A stretch of DNA of 64,000 bases from Calvatia gigantea (taxonomy: Eukaryota; Basidiomycota; Agaricomycetes; Agaricales; Lycoperdaceae). Positions 35,040 through 46,111 of the stretch are shown piece by piece. The translations under genes and the position numbers were made by a program. The notes beneath the pieces were generated by a model that made no database searches, was not told where the DNA came from, and saw only the letters and a list, made by a program, of their open reading frames with translations. Within the stretch, counting starts at the first letter, position 1. The number at the start of each line of letters is the position of its first letter. Where the stretch lies: the NCBI GenBank assembly GCA_025093985.1, contig JACAAK010000008.1, forward strand, positions 682,001 through 746,000, written 5' to 3'.

Positions 35040-36967
35040 TGCTAAAGAGGCAGAAATAGGATACCAAATATGATATGGATGTATGGCTTAGATTAAGCTG
35101 ACAGAATAGATTTTTAAAGATTTCTGCACAAGGCAAGTTTGTGGGGAGGCAATCTGACAATATGAGGGACAACTCCACAAAATAACATGAAACAACGACA
35201 CATAGAGAACACTAGAATAGCTAACTACCTTCACTAAGAAGAGTAAAGCCAAGTTACACTGTAAAAAAGTGCAACTCGCATCCCTTATCCAAGAAGTCAA
35301 CAAGACACAGAACCTCAGGTACTCCCTAAGATTCACCCTTATCAAGTTAACGACCAGAAGTGCACTGTCCTACACTTGTGATATGCCAAGTACCAGGGTG
35401 TAGCAATGCAATATGCTCTTAATCTAAGCTCACTTTATGAGTAAGCCCAAGGTCTTCTTCTTAGATCAAAAGGTCTCAACCTTAGCTCAAGTCACTTAGT
35501 CTAGTTAATCTCAAAAGAACTTATTACTTTGCTTCACTCAGGCACAATAGATTGCTTTTCACTGCGCTCTGAAGGCTGGGCAATGGCTAGTAGGTTCTTT
35601 GCCACATCTGACACCTCAAAGGGGGTTTATATATTATTTGGGTGCTCATTATGACAAGATAATGATTACATGACTAGGAACATATTATCAAGCAAGGTAC
35701 AAACCAGTAGATTAGATCACATGCCAAGAGAGCCGCAACCTGTTAGATTAGTGAAACATTGGAAATATAGAAGGATTCCGGGTATCTGTTTGTTCCAGGC
35801 TGTGTTTTAGCCCGTTCTCTGGGTCTGCATTCTTCTCTAAATATGTAGAACATCTAAGATTTCAGATGTTGTGTGAACTGTTCTCCTACATGTTCCCATG
35901 GATTGTATGCGAACGCATCCATACATGTCATTAGTGCTGAGTGTTGTTCATTAATCTAACAATGGTGGCATTTCCTTGTGAGCATGCCGATCATCCTTTT
36001 AGATTAAGCGTGTCGGACTTATTTCCTGAGTCTAGGCTCATTGGAGGGGTCCCATAGCTCTGTATAGACATGTTAAGCACAGGTCACATGGATGAGACGA
36101 CCAGAGTCTAGACACCCGGGGATGATGCGTGGATGCAGACAAAGATGGACAAAGCAGGCGAACTCAGGAGGACCGTGGCTTCAACATATGTGTTGCGCCC
36201 TCCTGCTGATGAGTGGTCCTAACTTCAGAATAAGGGACAAGGACAGAGTCAGAGGCAGAGACAGAGACAGAGACAGAGGTAGAATAGGAGTAGCGTGTTG
36301 CTAAGTAGATTTCAGACTGAGGATTACAGGCAAAGTAGCTATGGTTTATATACGTGAGGAAGTGTGGTTCTACAAAAGGAAACTACTATGACTTCAGGTG
36401 TGGGCCAGGTATGGCTGCTAGATAAAAACACTGGAAATGCAACTAGCTAAAAGGAATAAGGTGAAACAGGAACGATATGAATGGTAAAAGGGATTGCAAG
36501 GGAAATGGGAGTAGGTATGACGACCGGAGAAATGTACAAGGAGGATAATCAGAAATTAACGTCAGACATAATAGTAAGAATGGAGAGCGGGGGAGATGGG
36601 GGAGAGCGGGTGAGAGTGAATGGTAAATAAAATATAAAGTATAGTCTGGATAAGAGTGTTGAGTGTATGTACGGATTGTGACAAGACACATTGGAATGGT
36701 TTTACTGCCTGGTCTGGCCGGAATCATGACTGGTCATACGGTACACTGTTAGAATTGCTTTTTGTTAAGCACAGTGGTCATCCTGTAGCCACTGCTATCT
36801 GTCATCAATGGCCATAGTGTTCTACAGTGATCAAGTACTCTTTTATTATACTGTTGGGCTCTTAGATTAGGTCATACTACTACAGGAAGGTTCGATGCAA
36901 TCGTTAGATTAGGCTTGTATGCCTTAGATTAGCAATTTTCATGCATGAAAACAGCTTTGCCATTACA
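35040..36967. mobile_element. 1.9-kb insertion in Ty3-A1 with clustered TTAGATTA motifs
   Basis: Comparison with A2 (44880-44895) shows about 1.93 kb of extra DNA at the Gag/Pol junction. It has no long frame. TTAGATTA or its complement occurs eight times: 35088, 35420, 35743, 35952, 35999, 36862, 36904 and 36924. Dispersed subterminal motifs of this kind are typical of transposase-binding sites in class II elements. No clear terminal inverted repeat or 5-bp target duplication is seen; at most gc is repeated. A short purine-rich tandem (gacaga) lies near 36240-36285. Confidence 0.6.
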
Positions 36968-37013
36968 GCGCCTACTTGGAGTCTTCAGAAAAATTCTTCT
37001 GTTCTCCTGGGCT

Positions 37014-37318
37014 TGTTACGACCTTAGTCTGAGTAAACCTCAGGTTACAACTTAGGCTAAGACTTGAGGGCGAGTAAGGAAAGAGGAACTAAGTAGTTAA
37101 GCATACCGAATACAGGAGTATGTATGTGCGCTTAAGTACTACAGGAACATCCAGTTGAATGGATGGGGAACTACATGAAACGTCCGATAGGGATGGCATT
37201 GTAGTTAGTTGGAGTCATACTCAGAGATTGCTCAGTAGGAAATAGCTGAAACAGACACACAGGAGATAGGAATGTAGACGGATAAGGAACACAATATGAT
37301 TGGTGAAAGTTCACAACA
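37014..37318 (-). mobile_element. Solo LTR of the Ty3-A family in A1 Gag/Pol junction
   Basis: 305 bp (tgttacgacc...ttcacaaca) with perfect target duplication gggct (37009-37013 and 37319-37323). Confidence 0.93.
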
Positions 37319-37338
37319 GGGCTGGCTTCCTCTACTGC

Positions 37339-38424
37339 TCAGATTTGTACTTTCTTGGGTATGGTGCAAACTTTGGTGATGTGACCTGTTTTTCCACAGT
37401 TGTAACAGGTTAGCCCTTTGGGCTTCTTGCAGTCCTTGGCAATGTGGCTGAAAACACCACAATTGTAGTATTTTGGTTCCCCTTTTGCATTGAAGATGTG
37501 ACGTCTGCTGTCTATCTCCATTGGTTCTCCCATTCCTCCATAGGTTGTTCCGGTATTGGTTTTCTTATCTCCTTGGTATTCTGATGCTTCGTACCCTTGC
37601 CCCACAGCAAGAATGGCTTCTGTCCATTCTGCATAGGTGTCTGGTCTAGCACTAGGTGGGTAGCCTGTGATGGTATGGATGATGTCCTGCCTGGCATTCT
37701 TCTTGAGTAGGAACATTGCATGTTTGTTGTCTGTCTTTGCCTTGCTCTTTAGGACTTGGAACTTAGTTAGATAGTCAGCTGTGTTTTTGTTCCCTTGTTT
37801 GAATTTCTCAATTTGCCATTCCACTTTGCTGTTCGAGGCATTATCGGAGAAGGTCTTTCTAAAGTCCTTGGAGAATGCTTTCCAATTTACCAAGTCTTCT
37901 CCGTCTAGGATTTGTGGGGCCTTCATGGCCACATAGGCTCCTGCTGTCCCTCCTCTTAGCCTGGCTAAGACTGCTATAGCCTTGTCATCTGCTGAGACTA
38001 TTTTGTTGAATTTCATGAAGAGTGTCATTGCTCTCCACTAATCGTCAAATTTGGTGTAGGTACTGTTGAAAAATCCTGGGTCTGGCACTAAGCCTTTCCC
38101 ACTGGGCGTCATTGCAGGTACTACTGCATTGTCAGTCATATTGGAGCCAGTTTCTGATTCTGTTTTGTCTGAGCTTGATTTATCTGATTTCTTCTGTTTC
38201 AGGTTCTCCTGATGGATTAACTCTTCCTCTACTAGGTCGAGTTTGTTTAGAAGTTCTGATAATACTTCTTCTTCTGCTGGGTTTGCTCCGGACTCATCGT
38301 GTGTTCCTTCAGTTGGTTCTTCAGGTACTTTGGGGTTCCCTGTTTCTTCTTTGTCTGATATTTCAGATTCATCATCAGTAACTTCAAGATTTGGTTCTCT
38401 ATATTCATTTGGGTTCGAGCTCAT
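37339..38424 (-). pseudogene. Ty3-A1 Gag with two CCHC knuckles
   Basis: Starts MSSNPNEYREPNLEVTDDES (ATG 38424). An acidic N-terminal third is followed by a capsid-like region (WRAMTLFMKFNKI, VEWQIEKFKQGNKNTADYL) and two CCHC-type stretches, [13 protein letters not shown] (first Cys of the usual CYNC lost) and CYNCGKTGHITKVC. A TAG at 38038-38040 stands where A2 has TGG (Trp). A TGA follows KKVQI at 37339. Otherwise close to the A2 Gag. Confidence 0.85.
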
Positions 38425-38494
38425 ATACTAGCTCTCGGGTTGTCTTGTTTTGTTCAGGCCTGTTTCAGTCTACTTCTTGCAAGGTGAGGTGGGG

Positions 38495-38505
38495 ATGCTT
38501 AACCA
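38495..38505 (-). other. Ty3-A1 self-priming primer-binding site
   Basis: Sense-strand tggttaagcat, two bases inside the 5' LTR. It is perfectly complementary over 11 nt to atgcttaacca in the LTR (plus-strand 38588-38598). That LTR segment lies about 26 nt downstream of a TATTTAAG box, where transcripts should begin. This is the arrangement of Tf1/sushi elements, whose mRNA 5' end folds back as primer. Confidence 0.75.
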
Positions 38506-38507
38506 AA

Positions 38508-38810
38508 TGTTATGACCTTAGTCTGATAAGACCTCAGGTTGCAGCTTGGGCTAAGTCTTGAGGGTGAGTAAGAGGAGAGAACAAAGATGGTTAAGCATAC
38601 TGAATACAGTGGATGTATGTATGCTTAAATACAGGGAGCCATCCAGTTAAATGGATGGAGTAACTACATGAAATGTCCGATTAGGCTGGCATAGTAGTTA
38701 ACACAAGTCATAGATGGGGATTGCTCGACAGGAATAGCTGAAACAGATATACTAGGAACAGGAATGCAGACAAGGATGGAGTGTGACTTGATCAGTAGAA
38801 AACCATAACA
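38508..38810 (-). repeat. Ty3-A1 5' LTR
   Basis: 303 bp, tgttatgacc...ccataaca, followed by target duplication atcag. Confidence 0.92.
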
Positions 38811-39427
38811 ATCAGCATCCATCCACCCAAGACCCAATTCATTTAAATATGCAGCAAAATTGTTTATAATCTTGGGTAGAACAATGCTTTTGCACAGATT
38901 CCAGAAAAAGACAAAGGCAGTGCTGTATTACAACCTTAGTCTGTTAGGACGTCAGGTTGCAGCTTGGGCTAAGTCTTGAGGGTGAGTAAGGGGAATAAAC
39001 CAGGTGGTTAAGTATATCAAATACAAGGGAGTGTATGTATACTTAAGTACTAGAGGACATCTAGTTGAATGGATGGAGTTACTATGTGAAACATCCAATA
39101 ACTATGGCATGGTAGTACATGAGTCAATACTCAGAGAATGCTGGGCTAGAATAGGTGAAACAGGTACTCAGATAGATGCAAAATGGAGGTGAGGGTAGTG
39201 ATGCAACAGGAATAGTGAAAACCACAACATGCTGCAGTAATAGTGCATATGCTTCACTTCATTACTCTGGTAGTTTTGGTTGCATATGTTTTTGGCCCAG
39301 TGGAACAATAGGCAATTTCTAGAACCTGATGTTACTCTATTTTGAACAAGTATACTGGCATTATCTTTCTGTAACTGTAGATGAGCAACTTGAAGGATTA
39401 CATTCAGTTGTGCCACTTACTCAGCAG
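38811..39427 (-). pseudogene. N-terminal fragments of the fractured 2OG-oxygenase-like gene
   Basis: Two pieces (38816-38925 and 39235-39427) separated by a solo LTR. On the minus strand they read VAQLNVILQVAHLQLQKDN, RNCLLFHWAKNICNQNYQ, then across the solo-LTR site HMHYYCS|TAFVFFWNLC, and KSIVLPKIINNFAAYLNEL, GWMDADGAM across the A1 site into the 29566-29950 fragment. No stop falls at either join. Upstream of VAQL the frame meets TAA (or a GTAAGT donor), so the true start is not resolved. Confidence 0.6.
38926..39229 (-). mobile_element. Solo LTR of the Ty3-A family
   Basis: 304 bp beginning tattacaacc (terminal tg mutated to ta) and ending cacaaca, with perfect target duplication tgctg (38921-38925 and 39230-39234). 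Confidence 0.92.
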
Positions 39428-39974
39428 TGTTATAGTAAGATCAACTTATTACTAAGCTGACCTGATATCTATCACACAGATGATATCAAAGGGGACTCCT
39501 TCTTAAAGGCTCAAAGAATAGACAAAGTAATACAACTACTTTGTATATTCTTAAGTCTTACAATCAAAGGTCTATCCTCAGAGTATAACTCCTTAATGTC
39601 TTATTAAGTACGCTTAGTAGTTTAGAAGCAACGTCGTAAGAGTAGAGAGTAAGAGTGTGTTAAGAGTTATAGATTGAGTCTCCACCTAACCAAGTAGAAA
39701 TGATGCTGTCTACTAGTCAAGTTGAAGGGTTTATATACTACAGTGGTGTACTACTGTATTGTACTGTATTTGTATGTTACATGTCTATATATGGTATTAG
39801 AAAAGTGGTATAACTTCAAAGTGGTACAACTTTGAATTATGACATAAGCTATGCTATTTATGTGTATTAAGTTTTAGGTAAGTCTGGCTACATTCTAGGT
39901 CTGTCTAGATACATGCTAGTCTTCAAGGCATTCTAGAACCTGTATTATCTAAGTAAATATGCAAGTTCATAACA
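39428..39974. mobile_element. Solo LTR of a second Ty3-type family
   Basis: 547 bp, tgttatagta...gttcataaca, flanked by perfect target duplication agcag (39423-39427 and 39975-39979). Its right end resembles the LTR at 46592-47030. Confidence 0.88.
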
Positions 39975-40040
39975 AGCAGTCACCATATACTTTAATAGCA
40001 TCAGCAATCATGTCATCCACTGTTATGTGTGTTACCTTAC

Positions 40041-40346
40041 TGTTACGACCTTAGTCTGATGAGACCTCAGGTTGCAGCTTAGGCTAAGACTTGAGGGTGA
40101 GTAAGGGGAGAGGAAACAAAGGTGGTTAAGCATACCGAATACAGTAGATGTATGTATGCTTAAATAGAGGAAGTCATCCAGTTGAATGGATGGAGTAACT
40201 ACATGAAACATCTGACCAGGCTGGCATAGTAGTTAACATGAGTCATGGGCAGAGATCACTTGACAGGAATAACTAAAACTGATGTACTAGTGGATAGGAA
40301 TGTAGATGATAGTGGAGTACGACTTGATCAGTAAAAAACCATAACA
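40041..40346 (-). repeat. Ty3-A2 3' LTR
   Basis: 306 bp, tgttacgacc...ccataaca, followed by ataccccccaac (polypurine tract on the other strand). Confidence 0.92.
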
Positions 40347-40371
40347 ATACCCCCCAACTAGGCTTCATGTC

Positions 40372-41355
40372 TCAGGAAGCTTCATCAAAGTTGCCATTGA
40401 CTACTGCGGAGGTGAGGGCTTTCTTGGTGGCCCCAATGAAATACTTTCCATTGTTTGATCATGCAAAGAAGACAGGTAAGTGGCTTTGACCATCTTGGTG
40501 GATAGGGACTGGGACACCATTGAATGGGAAATCGGTTGTGGTGGAGTTGTCCCAATAACTCTTGACTATTGTCCTCTAATAGTGTTGGTCCTTTTCTTGG
40601 CCTGGTAACACAGTGCGGAATCTTGCAGGTGGGAGAAAAACTGATATGAGCTGTGGTGGAATGATGGTTTTTATAAAGTGGCAGAGGGAGTTGACTTCTT
40701 CTTTTATGGAGACAGTTATCTCTTCATCTATGGGTATGTCGGCTCAGGTCGGTGGTGTGGGGTTGATTGTACTGTGTAATTCGGAGAGGGTACTATGGAT
40801 CCTATTGATGAGGGCATCGATTTCTGGATCCTCAGTGGTCTTGTCATGTCTGAGGAGGTTTATGGCTACGTTGGCAAGCTCTAGGAATATGTCAGCAATG
40901 TCGAGGTGTTTGAATACCTCAAGTCTGAGGTCAATATGATTGTGGAGACTGTAGACACAGTCTTGTTTGCTGGGTGTTAGTGTGGATTGGTCTAGGGCTC
41001 AGAAGATGGTGGGGATATGTTGATTGGTGGATGAAGATGCATTGACAAACCCTACATACATGTCGGCAAAGGTAATGCATGTGGTAGCAAGGGTGATGTG
41101 TTGGTTGATGACTAGTTATTTGTTTTGGGCAGTGATGGTTTCTATTTCACTGTTGGTGGCTTTATCGACATCCTTTAGTAGGGATTCAAGAAGTCCCTGT
41201 ACTGGAGATGGTATGGTGGCAAGATTATAGTGAGTGCTCTGGGGGGCAGGTGCTTGGCTGTTGCCTGGTTCTGGGAGGGGAACGGAGGAGATTGTGGTTG
41301 GGTTGGGGTGGACAAGGGAGCAGATAGTGATATGGTTGGCTTGGGGGAAAGGCAT
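40372..41355 (-). CDS. Ty3-A ORF3, unassigned third protein (A2 copy)
   Basis: Same 328-codon span as in A1: start MPFPQANHITICSLVHPNPT at 41355, stop after GNFDEAS at 40372. A TGA/TAA again follows TAQNK (41116-41118) and further stops lie in the middle. The C-terminal block GKYFIGATKKAL and the FIKTI-PPQLIS-FLPPARF block are kept. The Pol stop is 15 nt upstream, so expression by reinitiation or from a separate transcript would be needed. Function unknown. Confidence 0.75.
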
Positions 41356-41370
41356 GTCTGGTTAGTTTCT

Positions 41371-44300
41371 TTAGTTGGGTGATGATTTTTTGGTTTTTCT
41401 GCCCCTCTTTTTATGGGTATCCTCCAGATGCCTCTTTTGGTAATCTGCTATTGTGTCTTGAGCATTTGTCAGGTTTGACTCTGCTGTCCACATATCATCC
41501 TCATTGTCATATCCCTTCCAGTGTACCAAGAATTGATAGCCCCATCCTCATTTTCATCATCCTCGGATCTCCTCTACCTCATATTCTTCTTCATTATTGA
41601 TGATCACTGGGTCGGGCACTGGTAGCTTCCACTGTCTTGGGAATGCTGCTTTCTGCACTAGGGTTAACAGCTGCTCATTAAACACATCATGGATGGCCCA
41701 TCCTTCTGGTAATGCAAGCTGGTATGCCACTTCTCCTATCTTTTCCTTGATTTGGAAAGGTCCATACCTTTTCTGGCCTAGCTTCTTTGATGGCTGATTG
41801 GTATGGATATTTGCATTCTCTAACCATACTTCATCACCAATTTGATATCACGTTATGTGCAACTTACTGTTGTCATAGGTCTGTTTCATCTTTTCTTGAT
41901 ATGATCATAGTGCTGCTGCAGAGTTCTCTCTTGCATTCCATAGTTGTTTCAGGAATTTGGAGCTACTAGGGTTGTTTGTTACTCTGTGGTCTTTCCCTTT
42001 CCAGGGGTGTCACCCATAATTGAGGTAGAATGGTGTTTCCTGTGTTCCACTGTGCCTCTTGTCATTGTACTGGAACTCGGCCATGGGTAGCCAATTTACC
42101 CAGTTGTTTTGTTCATAGTTGCAGTACAGGCGAAGGTATGTTTCGACCTCTTGGTTGATTTGTTCCATTTGTCCATCTGTTTGGGGATAGTAGGCCATCA
42201 ATAGAGTTTGTTCTATTCCTAATCCTTTGAACAATTCTCTGGTGAATTCTGATGCAAACTGTGGTCCTCGGTCACTGAGGACTTTCCGTGGTACCCTATA
42301 TAGCTTCCATATTTTGTTCCTGTAAAGCTGCATGATTCCTTTTGATGATACATCTGTTTTTGTTGGCATGAGTCGTATCATTTTTGTGAACTGGTCAACA
42401 ACTACCAAAATGGCATCTTTTCCTTCCAATTCTGGTAGTGGCCCAATGAGATCAATGCTTATCTCTTCCCATGGTCCATTCAGTATTGGGAGTGGGTATA
42501 GCAGCATTTTTAATGGTATTATGCGAGGTTTGTTCCTTTGACAGCTCTGACATCCTTTGATGTATCTCCTAGTGTCATTTCATATGGATGGCCACCAATA
42601 GTCCCTGGTGATCAGTTCGATCATCCTATGTTGCCCTAGGTGTCCTGTGTCTGGTGCATCATGATATTGTTGTAGGATTTCTTCACAAAGTGTAGGGTCC
42701 AGTGGTACATACACACTGTTTTCCCTGTAGATGATTCCATTATGTTCCGTGATGTCGGATTCTTTGTTTAGAAGCTTTGTAGTGATGCTTGTATCCCTCC
42801 AGTGATTTGCTTTTATCCAGTCCATGAACGTCAGTGTGATGAATAATTCTGTGTGGAGTAGAATGGTTTCTTTGGATTTTTCTTCATTTTCTGATTTGTC
42901 TTGTAGCCAACTTTTCCAGATCATGGTGATTACTCCATTGTTTTCTTCATCTGGTTCTTGGTGAATTCTGGATAATAGGTCTGCTTTTGTGTTTGTCTTG
43001 CCTAGCACATGTCGTAGTGTGAAGTCATAGTCCTGTAATCTTAGGTACCATCTTGCTTGTCATCCATTGAGCTTTTGGGGTTTCCTATAGTACTTGAGGT
43101 TTTCATGGTCAGTCCAGATTTCAAATTTCTCCTCTGCATCTAGTAGATAGTGTCACCATTCTTTTAGGGCATAGATAATGGCCAGTAATTCCTTGTTGTA
43201 GATTTCATAATTTCATTCTGCTGGGGAGAGCATCCATGATGTGAATGCGATAGAGTGCCATTTCTTGTCTTGTTCTTGTGATAGGACTCCTCCTAGTGCA
43301 TAGTTTGAGGCATCAACTTCTACTCAGAATTGTCCCTTTCTTTGTGGCAGTATCAGGGTGGGTTCTTCCGTGATTCATTGCTTTAATTTGTTGAATGCTA
43401 ACTGGTGTTCTTCTGTCCATTTCCATTCAACAGCTCTCTTGAGCTGGTTGAGTGGGGTCACAATTTTGCTGAAGTTCTTGATGAACCAGCAGTAGTAATT
43501 TGCAAAGCCTAGGAAGTGTTCCACTCCCTTTTTGTTTTTGGGTTCTGGCCAATCTCGTATGGCCTTGACTTTTTCCTCTTCCATTTCAATGTATCTGTGT
43601 CCTATTTTTACTCCTAACATGGGGATTTCCTCAGCATCAAATATGCACTTTGTCCATTTAAAACAGAGGTTGTACTTGGCTGCTCATGTCAAGAATCATA
43701 TTGTCCTTTCTTTTAGCTGTTCCTTGGTGTCCCCTGGGATTGTGAAGTCATCCATGTAGTTTACAATATCTCCGTTCTGTAGCAGATCTCAGAAGATGCT
43801 TGTCATCATTCTGGAAAATGTTCCAGGTGAGTTGCTGAGCCCGAAATACATTATGGTCGACTTAAATAATCCTTTGTTGGTCAGAAACACAGCCTTCCAT
43901 TTGTCCCCTTCCTTAATTCTGATGTTGTTGTATCCCCAGATGATGTTGAGCTTGTTGAAGTATTTTGCTTTTCCCAATTTGTCAATAACTTCTCTGATTC
44001 TGGGTAGTGGCATTTTGTCCTTGACTACTATGTTGTTTAATCATCTGTAATCTTGGATTAAATGTTTTGAACCATCTTTCTTTGGTATGAAGAAGGTGGG
44101 GGCTATGTATGGGGATTTTGATGGTTGTATGCATTCTGACTCAAGGTTTTCCTTAATGAAGGCCTTGAGTTCATCCTGTTCTTTGATAGTCATATTGTAC
44201 ATCCTGGCACTTATTTCCTTGGGTGCATCCTCAGTTAGAATTATTTCGTGATCCCATTCTGTCCATTGTGGTAGCTTGTTGAAGGTCATTTTGTTAAACA

Positions 44301-44904
44301 GGTGTGTGAACAGCTGAACATAGTCCAGCAGATCTGCTGGTTCAGTTGGGTCCAGCTCGTCTTCTTCTTCCCATATATCTTCTGTGATGGCCATGCTTTG
44401 GATTTTTTGGGTGACCTGGATACTCTGGTGTGGGAAGTGGCAGTCTGGTGGGCATCAGGTGAATTTGATTTCTCCTTTTTTCCAGTCCACTTCAGGGTTA
44501 TGTTTGGTCAACCAGTCATGTCCTAGGAATATTTCTGCTCTGTCCTGGAGTTGAACTACTAATGCTTCGATCATCTTCTTGTGTCCTTTGATTTCCATTT
44601 CGATAGTGGCCATTTCCATAACTTTTCCTCTGTGATTTGTTGTTCCATCAGCATTGAGGACTGTGATTTCTTGTTTTAGTTTTTTCATGGGGATTTGTTC
44701 TTTGTCTACCAGCTTTTTGCTGATGTTGCTGGTAGTGCATCCTGAATCAACAATAGTGTCGACTGTGATTTCTTTGTCTGGGGTTTGAATGGTCCCATTT
44801 AGGTTTAATTCATGCTTTCATTTCTGAGGAATCATGTAGTATTTTTCTGATATCCTAGATACAGTTTGTTTGACTTGTGAGGTAGTGCCTACTTGGAGTC
44901 TTCA
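41371..44904 (-). pseudogene. Ty3-A2 Pol with chromodomain (nonsense-mutated)
   Basis: Reads in the -1 frame relative to Gag from about 44902. Protease region precedes KKLKQEITVLNADGTTN; RT has ARMYNMTIKEQDELKAFIKE, PTFFIPKKDGSKHLIQDYR, KLNIIWGYNN (Asp to Asn) and NYMDDF; RNase H VEVDASNYALGGVLSQEQD; integrase DAPDTGHLGQHRMI, ISIDLIGPLPELEGKDAIL, VLSDRGPQFASEF, TDGQMEQINQEVETYLRLY (DDE triad kept); chromodomain EEEYEVEEIRG...YQFLVHWKGYDNEDDMW. Stops include TGA after DYR (about 44041), after SIF, within RNase H, at NG-TGA-QARW (about 43060) and two in the chromodomain (41557-41559 and 41554-41556). Confidence 0.9.
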
Positions 44905-46031
44905 GAAAAATCCTTCTGTTCTCCTGGGCTGGTTTCTTCTACTGCTCAGATTTGTACCTTCTTGGGCACAGTGCAAACTTTGGCAATGTGACCTACTTTT
45001 CTGCAATTGTAACAGATTAGCCCCTTGGGCTTTTTGCAGTCCTTGGCAATGTGGCTGAAAATGCCACAATTATAGCATTTTGGTTCCCCTTTTGCATTGA
45101 AGATGTGACGTCTGCTGCCTATCTCCATTGGTTCTCCCATTCCTCTATAGGTTGTTCTAGTATTGGTTTTCTTATCTCCTCAGTATTCTGATGCTTTATA
45201 CTCCTGTCCCACAGTGAGAATGGCTTCCATCCATTCTGCATAGGTATTTGGTCTGGCACTAGGTGGGTAGCCTGTGATGGTGTGGATGATGTCCTGCCTG
45301 GCATTCTTTTTGAGCAGGAACATTGCATGTTTGTTGTCTGTCTTTGCCTTGTTCTTTAGGACTTGGAATTCAATTAGATAGTTGGCTGTGTTTTTGTTCC
45401 CTTGTTTGAACTTCTCGATTTGCCATTCCACTTTGCTGTTTGAGGCATTGTTGGAGAAGGTCTTTCTAAAGTCCTCAGAAAACACTTTCCAATCTATTGA
45501 GTCTTCTCCATCTAGGATTTGTGGGGCCTTCATGGCCACATAGGCTCCTGCTGTTCCTCCTCTTAGCCTGGCTAAGACCACTATAGCTTTATCATCTGCT
45601 AAGACTATTTTGTTGAATTTCATGAAGAGTGTCATTGCTCTCCACCAGTTGTCAAATTTGGTATGGGTGCCATTGAAGAATCCGGGATCTGGTACTAAGC
45701 CTTTCCCACTGGGCACTGTTGTGGGTACTACTGTGTTGTTGGTTATATCAGAGTCAGTTTCTGATTCTGTTTCATCTGAGCTTGATTCGTCTGATTTCTC
45801 CTGTTTCAGATTCTCCTGATGGATTAACTCTTCCTCTGCTAGGTCGAGTTTGTTTAGAAGTTCTGATAGTACTTCTTCTTCTGCTGGGTTTGCTCTGGGT
45901 TCATTGTGTGTTCCTCTAGTTGGTTCTTCAGGTACTTTGGGGTTCCCTGTTTCTTCTTCGTCTGATGTTTCAGATTTGTCATTGGTGACTTTGAGATTTG
46001 GTTCTCTATATTCATCTGGGTTTGAGCTCAT
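44889..46031 (-). pseudogene. Ty3-A2 Gag with CCHC knuckles; overlaps Pol in -1 register
   Basis: ATG 46031 (MSSNPDEYREPNLKVTND). A 283-codon open stretch covers the acidic N-terminus and capsid region; a TGA at 45180-45182 precedes the nucleocapsid [14 protein letters not shown] and [14 protein letters not shown]. The frame continues past another TGA after KKVQI to EDSK-TAG at 44889-44891. The Pol frame is closed by TGA at 44902-44904, so a -1 shift would have to occur inside a 16-nt window. Confidence 0.85.
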
Positions 46032-46098
46032 ATACTAGCTCCTGGATTGTCTTTTGTTCAGGCCTGTTTCAGCCTACTCCTTGCAAGGTGAGATAGGG

Positions 46099-46109
46099 AT
46101 GCTTAACCA
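46099..46109 (-). other. Ty3-A2 self-priming primer-binding site
   Basis: Sense-strand tggttaagcat, two bases from the LTR, perfectly complementary to the LTR segment at 46194-46204. Same spacing as in A1. Confidence 0.75.
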
Positions 46110-46111
46110 AA

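Larger units (their letters stand above)
29951..38810 (-). mobile_element. Ty3/gypsy element A1, complete but internally disrupted
   Basis: Bounded by 303-bp LTRs (29951-30253 and 38508-38810) and the perfect target duplication atcag (29946-29950 and 38811-38815). On the minus strand: LTR, primer site, Gag, Pol with chromodomain, ORF3, polypurine tract, LTR. Three later insertions lie inside: solo LTRs at 33172-33475 and 37014-37318, and a 1.9-kb segment at about 35040-36967. The two LTRs differ at roughly 15 positions and every difference I found is a transition. Confidence 0.93.

Noticed and set aside
35040..36967. Reading this insertion as another solo LTR
   Set aside because: At 1.9 kb it is far longer than the other LTRs, lacks tg...ca ends at the junction and has no 5-bp duplication.
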